27,233 bases of DNA from an uncultured Collinsella sp. Its GTDB lineage: Bacteria > Actinomycetota > Coriobacteriia > Coriobacteriales > Coriobacteriaceae. This document shows positions 7,376 to 15,501 of the stretch, piece after piece. The notes under the pieces are model-generated. The model was given only the letters and a program-made list of their open reading frames with translations, was not told the origin of the DNA and did not search any database. Each line of letters opens with the position of its first letter. Within the stretch, counting starts at the first letter, position 1. Location of the stretch: contig CABURV010000024.1 in the NCBI GenBank assembly GCA_902494035.1, positions 1 to 27,233 of the forward strand, given 5' to 3'. Both the position numbers and the translations under genes were made by a program.

Positions 7376-10099
7376 ATGGCAGCAACGGATATCGAGCGCG
7401 GACTCTCGACCGCCGAGGTCGAGGAGCGCATCGCCGCCGGTAAGATCAACCGCAACATGGAGCTCAAGACCAAGTCGGTCAAAGAGCTCATCATCGAGAA
7501 CCTCTGCACGCTGTTCAATTTGATTAACGTGATCTTGGCGTTCCTGGTCATTTTGACCGGTTCGCTTAAGAATCTGACGTTCCTGTTCGTGGTGTTCCTC
7601 AATACCGCTATTGGCGTCATTCAGTCCATGCGTTCCAAAAAGATGGTCGATAAGCTCACGCTGCTGACCTCCAAGAAGGCCATCGCGGTGCGCGACGGCG
7701 CCGAGGTGGAGCTCGACCTGGACCAGATCGTGCTCGACGACATCATTCGCCTGGGGCGCGGCGACCAGATTCCCGCTGACGCCGTGGTGGTTTCGGGCGA
7801 GGCACTCGTGAACGAGAGCCTGCTGACGGGCGAGAGCGACCTTATTAAGAAACAGCCCGGTTCTGAGCTCATGAGCGGCAGCTTTATCGACTCGGGCCTG
7901 CTGCGCGCCCGCGTGATCCATGTCGGCGCCGACAACTACGTGGCCAAAATTAATAACGAGGCCAAGTACGTCAAAAAGGTCAATTCCGAGATCATGAACG
8001 CGCTTAACGCCATCGTGCGCTTTGCGAGCATCATCATGATCCCGCTCGGTTTGGCGTTGTTTGCCTCGAGTGTGAGCGAGCTGTGGGATGCCGCGGGAAC
8101 CCCGGGCGATAGCGCGCTTTCGTGGTGCTTCTCCGAGCTGTTGGCTGGTCATGTGCCTTCGTCGGCGCTGCTGTCCACGGTGGGCGCCCTGCTGGGCATG
8201 ATCCCGCAGGGCCTGGTGCTGCTGACCTCGTCGGTGCTTGCCATCGCCACGGTGCGCCTGGCCCGCCGCAAGGTGCTGGCGCAGCAGCTCTACTGCATCG
8301 AGACGCTCGCTCGCGTCGATGTACTGTGCCTGGACAAGACGGGCACCATCACGTCGGGCCGCATGGAGGTCGAGGGCACGTATCCGCTGCCGGTTGAGGG
8401 CGTGAGCCTAGACGCCGGCTCGGACGAGGCGGCCGTTCCCGTCGATACCACGGTGCTCGATTTTGCGCTGGCTAACGTCGCGCGTGCGACTTCGGCCGAT
8501 GCCAACGAGACCTGCCAGGCGCTGCTCAACTATTACGCCGATCGCCCGGTCGAGGTGTCTGAGCCGCTGTCGGTCATTCCGTTCTCGTCCTCCAAAAAGT
8601 GGAGCGGCGCGTCGTTTGCGCAGGGCTCCTATGTGATGGGTGCGGCGCAGTTTGTGCTCTCCGATCGTGTGTTTTCGCAGGTCGAGAACCGTGTCGCCGA
8701 GCTTGCCGATACCTGCCGCGTGCTCGTGGTAGCGCGCGTGGACGGCTTTTCGCCCGATGGCGATATGGTGGGCGAGGCCGAGCCCGTGGGCTTTGTGACC
8801 ATCCGCGACGAGATCCGTACTTCGGCGGCCGAAACCATCGGCTACTTTAACGAGCAGGGCGTGACCCTCAACGTGATCAGTGGCGACGACCCGCGTACGG
8901 TGTCGTCGATCGCGCGCGTGGTGGGCGTGCCGGGGGCGGACGCTTATGTGGACGCCACGACGCTCGATACGCCGGCCAAGCTCGATGCCGCAGTGGACCG
9001 CTACCATGTCTTTGGTCGTGTGACCCCGCAGCAGAAGCGCGAGCTCGTGCAGGCGCTCAAGCGCCGCGAGCACACCGTGGCCATGACGGGCGACGGCGTC
9101 AACGACGTGCTGGCTCTCAAGGAGGCCGACTGCTCCGTTGCCATGGCGGCCGGCTCCGATGCCGCGCGCAATGTGGCCGAGATCGTACTCGTCGACAACG
9201 ACTTTGCCTCGATGCCCGCCGTGGTGGCCGAGGGCCGTCGCTCCATCAACAACCTGCAGCGTTCGGCCTCGCTGTTCCTGACCAAGACGCTGTTCTCGAT
9301 GGGTCTGGCGGCGCTGTGCATCGCGCTGCCGCCGTACCCCTTCGAGCCCATCCAGATGACGCTCATCAACTTCTTCTGCATCGGCGCGCCGGGCTTTGTG
9401 TTGGGCCTTGAGCCCAACAATGCTCGCGTGAAGGGTGCGTTTTTGACCAACGTACTCAAGCGTGCACTGCCGGCGTCGATTGCGGTCATTTTGGCTGCGG
9501 CGCTTGATATCTTTGTGGCGCGCGTGTTTGGCTTTAGCCAGCTCACGCTGTCTACGATGTGCCTGCTTACGTCGTGCGCGGCGAGCGTCAGCCTGATCTG
9601 GCGGATCTCGCAGCCGCTCACGCCCTTACGTGTGGTGCTCTTTGTGTTTGTAGTCGCCGGCATCTTGGTGGGCGTTATCGGGTTCCCGGGGCTGCTGTCC
9701 ATCGCCAACCTGTCGATGGGTCAGATGGTTATCTTGGCTGTTATCGTGGTCTTTACCTGCTCGGTGTTCTTTAAGCTCGCCACGATGATGGATTCGCTCA
9801 AGCCGCGTCGTCGTCATGCCGCAACTGGTTTTGGCCGCGGTGTGCGCGTCCGCCTGGGTCGCGGTGGCGGCAAGGTGAGCTCGACGGGCTCGACGGCCGA
9901 ACGTTTTGCCAAGCGCGTCGCCGCCGACATGGCGCAGCGCCGCGAAGATCGCACCGCTCGCGAGGCCGAGGCCCGCGCACTCGAGGGCGTGGCCCAGGCC
10001 CAGCCCAAGAAAAAGAAGAGTACCGGAGCTAAGCGCTCTCGTGTGACCAAGTCCGCCCAAGGCATCAAAGTCTCGATGCCAAGCAAAAAGAAGAAGTAG
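7376..10099 (+). CDS. Cation-translocating P-type ATPase (CtpE-like, probable Ca2+/divalent cation pump)
   Basis: A 907-residue integral membrane pump. Visible elements are TGES (151-154, actuator domain), a fourth membrane helix with PQGL (277-280), the phosphorylation motif DKTGT (320-324), TGDGVND (571-577, hinge) and about ten hydrophobic segments arranged 2+2+6. The segment leading to DKTGT (LARVDVLCLDKTGT) resembles mycobacterial CtpE, reported to take up calcium, hence the guess at substrate. No heavy-metal CPC motif or metal-binding domain is present. The last ~100 residues are a very basic, Arg/Lys-rich tail ending in KKKK, which is unusual. I favour the ATG at 7376 (GGGA 6 nt upstream); in-frame starts at 7361 and 7364 have no SD at all. 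Its leader begins inside or just after the tRNA terminator. Confidence 0.88.
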   Translation: MAATDIERGLSTAEVEERIAAGKINRNMELKTKSVKELIIENLCTLFNLINVILAFLVILTGSLKNLTFLFVVFLNTAIGVIQSMRSKKMVDKLTLLTSKKAIAVRDGAEVELDLDQIVLDDIIRLGRGDQIPADAVVVSGEALVNESLLTGESDLIKKQPGSELMSGSFIDSGLLRARVIHVGADNYVAKINNEAKYVKKVNSEIMNALNAIVRFASIIMIPLGLALFASSVSELWDAAGTPGDSALSWCFSELLAGHVPSSALLSTVGALLGMIPQGLVLLTSSVLAIATVRLARRKVLAQQLYCIETLARVDVLCLDKTGTITSGRMEVEGTYPLPVEGVSLDAGSDEAAVPVDTTVLDFALANVARATSADANETCQALLNYYADRPVEVSEPLSVIPFSSSKKWSGASFAQGSYVMGAAQFVLSDRVFSQVENRVAELADTCRVLVVARVDGFSPDGDMVGEAEPVGFVTIRDEIRTSAAETIGYFNEQGVTLNVISGDDPRTVSSIARVVGVPGADAYVDATTLDTPAKLDAAVDRYHVFGRVTPQQKRELVQALKRREHTVAMTGDGVNDVLALKEADCSVAMAAGSDAARNVAEIVLVDNDFASMPAVVAEGRRSINNLQRSASLFLTKTLFSMGLAALCIALPPYPFEPIQMTLINFFCIGAPGFVLGLEPNNARVKGAFLTNVLKRALPASIAVILAAALDIFVARVFGFSQLTLSTMCLLTSCAASVSLIWRISQPLTPLRVVLFVFVVAGILVGVIGFPGLLSIANLSMGQMVILAVIVVFTCSVFFKLATMMDSLKPRRRHAATGFGRGVRVRLGRGGGKVSSTGSTAERFAKRVAADMAQRREDRTAREAEARALEGVAQAQPKKKKSTGAKRSRVTKSAQGIKVSMPSKKKK

Positions 10100-10130
10100 C
10101 TACGCGCCCTGGCGATGTTGAATTGGTGCC

Positions 10131-10162
10131 TTGTTCCTGTGGGGCCGTGGCGATGTTATGCT
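10131..10162 (+). promoter_or_regulatory. Weak candidate promoter before the zinc-ribbon gene
   Basis: A TATGCT -10-like hexamer (10157-10162) lies 40 bp before the GTG start. The nearest -35-like hexamer, TTGTTC (10131-10136), has a 20-bp spacer, longer than ideal. The 10-mer TGGCGATGTT occurs twice in this gap (10110-10119 and 10148-10157), the second copy running into the -10. No terminator is visible after the ATPase gene. Confidence 0.25.
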
Positions 10163-10202
10163 CTAACCTCGATTGTTTGAATTGCTTCGAAAAGAGGATG
10201 CC

Positions 10203-11345
10203 GTGATCTGCCCGCATTGCCTTAAGACTATCGAGGACGGCGCCTCGTTCTGCCCCTACTGCAACGCCTATGTGGGTCCGGGCGATGGTCCCGAGCACAC
10301 CGAGTTCGTGTTCTGTGAGGGCTGCGGTGCCCGTCTTTCTCCGCATGATCGCACGTGCCCAAAATGCGGACGCCCTGCTCCGGGTATCCTCTCCGAGGAC
10401 GCGGCCGCATCCGACCTGGCAGCGGGCCGCACGGCGGGCTTTCCGCGCCTAACGCAAGAGCAGATCGATACCGAGGTGCCTCATGCGCCCGCCTCGGCTG
10501 CCGCGGTTCTTTCGGACGCCGCCGATCCTAACGAGACCTGCGTGCTGCCGGCTTTCGATAAGGATTTCGGTATCCCCAAGGTCGATATTCCCACGCCCGT
10601 TTCCCTGCATGACGATGCTCAAAAACCCAAGCGCAAGGTGCATCCCGACGAGGACGCCTATCACAAGCACAAGCGTCATATCCCCAAGCCGCTCATCGTC
10701 ATCGCGGTCCTTGCCGTCGTTTGCGGCGGTGCCTATTGGTTCGTGACGGCCGATCCCATGGGTGTCATGCCTGCCTTCTACGACCAGTTTGGCCAGGCTG
10801 CGCAGACGACCTTCCCCACGCGCCAAAAGGGCGAGGCGACTGAGGACGATACCAAGCAGGACGATTCTGCCGAGGTGGTCCAGGAAGAAACCGTGCTCAC
10901 CGATGATCAGCTCTATACCAGACTCGACGGTCTGTATCAGACCATCGTGTCCTACGGTGATGAGGACCAGATCGGCGAGGTCATCGATTCCTTTAACAAC
11001 GGCTATCTCCGAACGCCGCTGTCCACCCGCCAGGAGCTGTCGCAGAGTGCCTACGCCCTGCGCGACCAGATCAAAAAGACGCAAGATGAGCTTAACAACC
11101 TTAAGTATCAGGACGATACGGTCTATGCGGACGACATCGCCCACTTAAAGCAGCTTGCCGAGTGGATGTACGAGCGTGTCGACGTGATCTGTCAGAGCTG
11201 GGACATCTCGCTGGCCATTCCTGATGGTGAGTCGATGAGTTCCCACCAAAGCGAGATCCTGGCGCCCATCGCGCAGGGCGGCAACAGCGCGCTGAATCAG
11301 TACGACGCCAACGTGGGCTCCTGGAAGCCGCAGCAGCGTTCCTAA
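10203..11345 (+). CDS. Zinc-ribbon membrane protein of unknown function
   Basis: A 380-residue protein I do not recognise beyond its domains. Two CxxC-CxxC zinc ribbons lie at the very N-terminus (Cys3/6/17/20 and Cys38/41/52/55). An acidic and proline-containing linker, a basic patch, one membrane span (about residues 162-183) and a ~195-residue predicted extracytoplasmic region with helical, Glu/Gln/Asp-rich character follow. There is no signal peptide, so the ribbons should face the cytoplasm. The start is GTG with AGAGG 5 nt upstream. An upstream in-frame ATG at 10173 would add ten residues ahead of the ribbon and spans the SD, so I reject it. The layout resembles zinc-ribbon membrane proteins common in Gram-positive bacteria. 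A role in envelope sensing is only a guess. Confidence 0.8.
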   Translation: MICPHCLKTIEDGASFCPYCNAYVGPGDGPEHTEFVFCEGCGARLSPHDRTCPKCGRPAPGILSEDAAASDLAAGRTAGFPRLTQEQIDTEVPHAPASAAAVLSDAADPNETCVLPAFDKDFGIPKVDIPTPVSLHDDAQKPKRKVHPDEDAYHKHKRHIPKPLIVIAVLAVVCGGAYWFVTADPMGVMPAFYDQFGQAAQTTFPTRQKGEATEDDTKQDDSAEVVQEETVLTDDQLYTRLDGLYQTIVSYGDEDQIGEVIDSFNNGYLRTPLSTRQELSQSAYALRDQIKKTQDELNNLKYQDDTVYADDIAHLKQLAEWMYERVDVICQSWDISLAIPDGESMSSHQSEILAPIAQGGNSALNQYDANVGSWKPQQRS

Positions 11346-11383
11346 AATTAGTTCGCCATAGTCGGCATAACCTACGTGCGCAA

Positions 11384-11413
11384 TTGATGTAAGCGCATGC
11401 TTATTGCTACAAT
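11384..11413 (+). promoter_or_regulatory. Promoter of the cyclophilin-TPR pair
   Basis: TTGATG (11384-11389), 18-bp spacer and TACAAT (11408-11413), about 40 bp before the cyclophilin start codon. Confidence 0.55.
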
Positions 11414-11452
11414 TCGTACAAATATGCTTTAAACGCACGAGGAAGGAACCAC

Positions 11453-11995
11453 ATGTTTGGTTTTAAGAAAGAGCTCTACACGCCCGAGTATCAGCTTGTC
11501 GGCGACGAGTGCGCCGTAATCGAGACGTCGAAGGGTACCATCAAGGTCAAGTTTGACGGCGAGGGCGCTCCCATTCATGTCGCGAACTTCTGCGAGCTTT
11601 CCACGATGGGCTTTTATGACGGCCTTAAGTTCCATCGCTATGTGCCCGGCTTCGTCATTCAGGGCGGCGACCCCAATACCCGCGATATGTCCGGCGCCGA
11701 CGTCGCTGCCGGTCTTGAGGGCCCCGACGGCATGCCCGGTACCGGTGGCCCCGGCTACTGCATCAAGGGCGAGTTTGCCACCAATCCGCGCAACAGCCAT
11801 GTCGATGGCGCCCTTGCCATGGCACGCTCCATGGACCCCGATTCCGCGGGTTCGCAGTTCTACTTCTGCCTGGGTGCCCAGCATAACCTCGATTCCGGTT
11901 ACACCGTCTTTGGTACCACGGTCGAGGGTCTCGATGTGATTTCGCAGCTGCGTGCCGGCGACGAGATCGTCCATGTCGAGATCGTTCACGAGTAA
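11453..11995 (+). CDS. Cyclophilin-type peptidyl-prolyl cis-trans isomerase
   Basis: A 180-residue single-domain cyclophilin that isomerises X-Pro peptide bonds. It has the catalytic block FHRYVPGFVIQGGDP (Arg62 is the catalytic-type arginine) and the GSQFYFCLG block. The tail VFGTTVEGLDVISQL is also typical. A glycine/proline-rich loop follows the GGDP motif, as in other bacterial short cyclophilins. No signal peptide or membrane span is present, so it should be cytoplasmic. The ATG has an AGGAAGGA SD. The stop codon overlaps the SD of the TPR gene 11 bp downstream, which points to co-translation. Which clients it serves cannot be read from the sequence. Confidence 0.94.
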   Translation: MFGFKKELYTPEYQLVGDECAVIETSKGTIKVKFDGEGAPIHVANFCELSTMGFYDGLKFHRYVPGFVIQGGDPNTRDMSGADVAAGLEGPDGMPGTGGPGYCIKGEFATNPRNSHVDGALAMARSMDPDSAGSQFYFCLGAQHNLDSGYTVFGTTVEGLDVISQLRAGDEIVHVEIVHE

Positions 11996-12006
11996 AGGGG
12001 ACTTCC

Positions 12007-13311
12007 TTGAATAGCCAGCTGATCCAACAGGGCCGCGCCGCTTACCGCGCGGGTGATTTTTCCGCTGCAGCCCAGATGCTTGGGGCGGCAAAAACTCCCG
12101 ATGAGATTATGGGCGAGGCCGATCACCTTCGTGGCAACGCCTTGATGCACCTGGGCATGTATGCCGAGGCCGCCGAGGCCTATGCCGCCGCCCTCAACGA
12201 CGGCACCTACGGCAAGCGCGGCGCGCTGCTCACCAACCGCGGCAAGGCGCTCGCCGCCGTGGGCGACTACACGACGGCCGCTCAGGCGTTCTCTGCTGCT
12301 ACGCAGGATGCTTCCTATGCCACGCCGTTCAAGGCCTATCTGGGTCTAGGCAATGCGCTGTTCCAATCGGGCGACTATACCAACGCGGGAACCGCCTTCC
12401 GTCAGGCCGCCATCGACGGCGCCAATCCGGCTCCTGCCGCCGCACTCGGCGAGCTCGGTCGTTGCTTCATTAAGCTCGGCCGTCCGGCGGATGCCGTGGA
12501 GACCTACCGTACGGCTATCGACTTTGCCGGTCCCCGTGACGACACGCGCGCGCTCAACGACGGCATGGGTCAGGCGCTTTCTGCCGCCGGCCGTCCCTCC
12601 GACGCACTCGACGCCTTTAATGCCGCTACTGCCGATGGCATCTACCAGCTCACCTCCGAGCAGGCCGATGAGCTTGCCCGCGTGCACGATTCGCTTGCTG
12701 CGCTGTCTGCCCAGACGGCTATGGCCACGGCTCCGGCGCCCGCGATGGACGCTCCTGCCGTCGATCCGCTCGATCCTACGGGCGCGACCGGTCAGTTTAT
12801 GCCCGATCCCTCGGATACCGGCTTCTTTACGCTGTCCGAGTCCGAGATGGTTCAGCAGGACCGTCAGGATCGTAAGCAGGCCAAGGTCCGTCGTCGCCAT
12901 CGCCACACGGGTCTTAAAGTCTTCATCGTGCTGCTTCTGCTCATTTTGATCGCGGCGGGCGGTCTGGGCTTTGCCTACACCCGCGGCTTTGGCTTCCCGT
13001 CCCAGGAGTCTGTCGTTACCGATCTGTTCCAGGCTGCCGGCGACGGTGACACCGCAAAGGCCGAGTCTTGCCTGGCATCGAGCCTGTCCGAGGATGCCAA
13101 GTCGATGATCATCTCCTCCATTCCGCAGGGTGCCACCGTGTCTGTCGAGGGCATGGATCAGTCCATGACCGAGACGACCGCCAAGGTGAAGGCATCGCTG
13201 TCCAAGGGCGGCGAGCAGGAGTACACCGTCAAATTCGTGCGCTCCGACAACCATATCGGCTGGGCCGTCTCTTCGCTCGATATGGATTTCTCGGCTGCTG
13301 ACAACCAGTAG
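12007..13311 (+). CDS. TPR-repeat protein with one membrane span and an external domain
   Basis: A 434-residue protein. Residues 1-230 are Ala-rich helical repeats of about 34-38 residues with TPR character (AxxxxxxGxxxxAxxAYxxA pattern), a typical protein-interaction scaffold. A Pro/Asp-rich linker, an Arg/His/Lys cluster (about 285-300) and a membrane span (about 303-325) follow. The ~110-residue outer domain has a compact alternating pattern resembling small DUF4878/lumazine-binding-like modules (a loose impression, not an assignment). The start is TTG with an AAAGGGGA SD that includes the cyclophilin stop codon. The topology mirrors the zinc-ribbon protein two genes upstream: cytoplasmic interaction part, one span, outer domain. 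Function unknown. Confidence 0.8.
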   Translation: MNSQLIQQGRAAYRAGDFSAAAQMLGAAKTPDEIMGEADHLRGNALMHLGMYAEAAEAYAAALNDGTYGKRGALLTNRGKALAAVGDYTTAAQAFSAATQDASYATPFKAYLGLGNALFQSGDYTNAGTAFRQAAIDGANPAPAAALGELGRCFIKLGRPADAVETYRTAIDFAGPRDDTRALNDGMGQALSAAGRPSDALDAFNAATADGIYQLTSEQADELARVHDSLAALSAQTAMATAPAPAMDAPAVDPLDPTGATGQFMPDPSDTGFFTLSESEMVQQDRQDRKQAKVRRRHRHTGLKVFIVLLLLILIAAGGLGFAYTRGFGFPSQESVVTDLFQAAGDGDTAKAESCLASSLSEDAKSMIISSIPQGATVSVEGMDQSMTETTAKVKASLSKGGEQEYTVKFVRSDNHIGWAVSSLDMDFSAADNQ

Positions 13312-13333
13312 TGACCTTATGGGATTTAGCTTT

Positions 13334-13366
13334 GCCCGGCGCTTCACCGCAAGTGAGGTGCCGGGC
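13334..13366 (+). terminator. Strong hairpin between the TPR gene and mreB, possible terminator
   Basis: GCCCGGCGCTTCAC and GTGAGGTGCCGGGC form a 14-bp stem (two G-T pairs) with a CGCAA loop. No T-run follows on either strand, so intrinsic termination is uncertain. It could instead be a 3'-end stabiliser or a partial terminator between two transcription units. Confidence 0.45.
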
Positions 13367-13375
13367 TTGCGCTAG

Positions 13376-13381
13376 TATGAT
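13376..13381 (+). promoter_or_regulatory. Candidate -10 of the mreB operon
   Basis: TATGAT lies 46 bp before the mreB start. At normal spacing the -35 position falls in the 3' arm of the hairpin and has no consensus match, so this is a weak call. No better promoter is visible for the elongasome operon. Confidence 0.25.
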
Positions 13382-13426
13382 GAGCTAGTAGTTTTCCAGC
13401 AATCATCCAACACATCAGGAGTTGCG

Positions 13427-14470
13427 TTGTTTTCTTTGATGGATATGTTCTTCGGTAGCTATGCGGGCGATCTTGCCATCGACCTCGGCACCGCAAATAC
13501 GCTTGTCTCCGTGCGCGGCAAGGGCATCGTCATTCGCGAGCCCTCTGTTGTCGCCATCGACAAGAACGACGAGCGCATCTTGGCGGTCGGTATCGAGGCA
13601 AAGCGCATGCTCGGCCGTACGCCCGGCAACATCGTGGCCGTTCGTCCCCTGAAGGACGGCGTCATCGCCGACTTCGATGTTACCGAGGCCATGCTCCGCT
13701 ACTTTATCGACAAGGCGTCCGAGAAGCGCTATCCCTGGACCCCGCGCCCGCGCGTTGTCGTCTGCGTTCCCTCCGGCGTCACGTCGGTCGAGAAGCGAGC
13801 TGTCTTTGAGGCCACGATTCAGGCCGGTGCCCGCCAGGCCTACCTTATCGAGGAGCCTATGGCCGCCGCTATCGGTGCCGACCTGCCCGTCGAGGAACCC
13901 ACCGGCTCCATGGTCATCGACATCGGTGGCGGTACCACCGAGGTCGCTGTTATCGCCATGGGCGGCATCGTCGTCTCGCAGTCCATCCGTATTGCCGGCG
14001 ACGAATTCGATCAGGCCATCCTCACGCACGTTCGTGATGCCTACAACCTGGCCATCGGCGAGCGTACGGCAGAGGACATCAAGATCAAGGTCGGCTCCGC
14101 CGTGCCGCTCAAGGACGAGCTCGACGTCGAGGTCAACGGCCGCGACGTGATCACCGGTCTGCCCAAGACCGTGCGTATCGAGAGCGAGGAGATCCGTCGC
14201 GCGCTCAACAAGCCGCTCGACGAGATGGCCAAGGCCGTCAAGGACGCACTCGACGCTACGCCTCCCGATCTTGCCTCGGACCTTATGTACTACGGCATTT
14301 TGCTGACCGGTGGCGGCGCGCTGCTGCGCGGTCTCGACGTGCGCCTGCGCGATGAGACCGGCGTTTCGGTCAACGTCAGCCCCACGGCGCTCGATAACGT
14401 CGTTAACGGCTGTGCCCGCGTGCTCGAGGCCAATGCGTTTGATGGCGGCTTCGTCCAGACCAATGCTTAA
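13427..14470 (+). CDS. mreB: Rod-shape-determining protein MreB (bacterial actin)
   Basis: A 347-residue actin homologue that forms membrane-bound filaments guiding lateral wall synthesis. ATP-binding elements are DLGTANT (19-25, phosphate 1), DIGGGTTE (165-172, phosphate 2) and LTGGGALLRG (293-302, adenosine). The hydrophobic N-terminus MFSLMDMFFG can act as a membrane anchor. The length is normal. I chose TTG at 13427 because CAGGAG lies 5 nt upstream. An internal ATG at 13439 would shorten the hydrophobic N-terminus and lacks a good SD. It heads the mreBCD-mrdA-rodA operon. The alternative paralogue Mbl is possible, but the adjacency to mreC favours MreB. Confidence 0.97.
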   Translation: MFSLMDMFFGSYAGDLAIDLGTANTLVSVRGKGIVIREPSVVAIDKNDERILAVGIEAKRMLGRTPGNIVAVRPLKDGVIADFDVTEAMLRYFIDKASEKRYPWTPRPRVVVCVPSGVTSVEKRAVFEATIQAGARQAYLIEEPMAAAIGADLPVEEPTGSMVIDIGGGTTEVAVIAMGGIVVSQSIRIAGDEFDQAILTHVRDAYNLAIGERTAEDIKIKVGSAVPLKDELDVEVNGRDVITGLPKTVRIESEEIRRALNKPLDEMAKAVKDALDATPPDLASDLMYYGILLTGGGALLRGLDVRLRDETGVSVNVSPTALDNVVNGCARVLEANAFDGGFVQTNA

Positions 14471-14491
14471 TTTCCAAAAGGTGGATTCCAT

Positions 14492-15490
14492 TTGGCACGA
14501 TCTTCGGGTTTCTCCACAAATCTGAATACCAAGCGACAATCAACGGGTATGCGCCCGTTGATTGTTTTCAGCCTGATTTCGGTGTTGCTGCTCACGTTTT
14601 ACATTCGCGAGGGCGAGACGGGGCCGATTCATGCCGTGCGTTCGGGCGTGACGACGATTACCTCGCCGGTGCGTTTTCTGGGCTCGGCTGTGGCGGCTCC
14701 CTTCAATGCGATCGGCAACGTGTTCTCTAACCTAACGGCGTCGCAGGACACGCTCGACGAGCTCAAGAAACAAAACGAGGAGCTGACCTCTAAGGTTGCT
14801 GAGCTCTCCGAGGCTCAAAAGACCGCTGAGCGTCTGGAGGGGCTGGTCGGCCTGCAGTCGACCTACAACCTCAAATCGACCGCTGCTCGTATTGTCGGTG
14901 CCTCCGGCGATGCCTGGACCTCGACCGTTACCATCGACAAGGGCTCTGCCGACGGCCTTACCATCAACATGCCCGTGACGAGTTCTGCCGGTGTTATCGG
15001 CCAGATTATCGAGGTATCGGCCAAAACGTCGACCGTGCGCCTGATTGGCGACGAGAACTCGGGCGTGTCCGCTATGGTGCAGGACACGCGCGCCCAGGGC
15101 ATGCTGCAGGGTCAGGCTGACGGCACGCTGCGTCTTGAGTACGTGAGTGTCGACTCCGATGTTAAGGTTGGCGACATCATCGTGACCTCGGGCATTGGCG
15201 GCGTGTTCCCCAAGGGTCTACCGCTTGGCACCGTCTCGTCGGTTGAGAAATCGGCAAACGACGTGTACTACACCATTGTGGTGCGCGCTCAGACGACGGC
15301 CGAGAACAACGAGGAAGTGCTGGTCATCACCTCGCTGACCGACGAACAGTCGGCCTCGGATGAGGACGTGAGCACGGCCAACAGCACGCCGCAGGGAACG
15401 TCGCGTGACGCTGCGACCAAGACGAAGGACGAGAGTTCGGATGACAGTTCCGACACGTCCGAGACGACCGATTCCGGCTCGAGCGAATAG
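14492..15490 (+). CDS. mreC: Rod-shape-determining protein MreC
   Basis: A 332-residue single-span protein whose outer part organises the elongasome and activates PBP2. The sequence shows a short basic cytoplasmic N-terminus, a membrane helix (22-38), a coiled coil (about 79-116, rich in Glu/Lys/Leu heptads) and the beta-domain with GDENSGVSAMV and the typical VGDIIVTSGIGGVFPKGLPLG block. The last ~45 residues are a low-complexity Ser/Thr/Asp tail beyond the usual domain. The start is TTG with AAAGGTGG about 8 nt upstream, 21 bp after mreB. It shows the normal MreC architecture apart from the tail. Confidence 0.96.
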   Translation: MARSSGFSTNLNTKRQSTGMRPLIVFSLISVLLLTFYIREGETGPIHAVRSGVTTITSPVRFLGSAVAAPFNAIGNVFSNLTASQDTLDELKKQNEELTSKVAELSEAQKTAERLEGLVGLQSTYNLKSTAARIVGASGDAWTSTVTIDKGSADGLTINMPVTSSAGVIGQIIEVSAKTSTVRLIGDENSGVSAMVQDTRAQGMLQGQADGTLRLEYVSVDSDVKVGDIIVTSGIGGVFPKGLPLGTVSSVEKSANDVYYTIVVRAQTTAENNEEVLVITSLTDEQSASDEDVSTANSTPQGTSRDAATKTKDESSDDSSDTSETTDSGSSE

Positions 15491-15501
15491 GGGGCATGTC
15501 C

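Noticed and set aside
7346..8152. A 268-codon minus-strand frame opposite the ATPase gene
   Set aside because: Shadow of the real gene with low-complexity His/Asp/Gln composition and no start signal.
10110..10157. Direct repeat of the 10-mer TGGCGATGTT
   Set aside because: Two short copies with no symmetry or further copies; could be chance. Noted with the promoter entry only.
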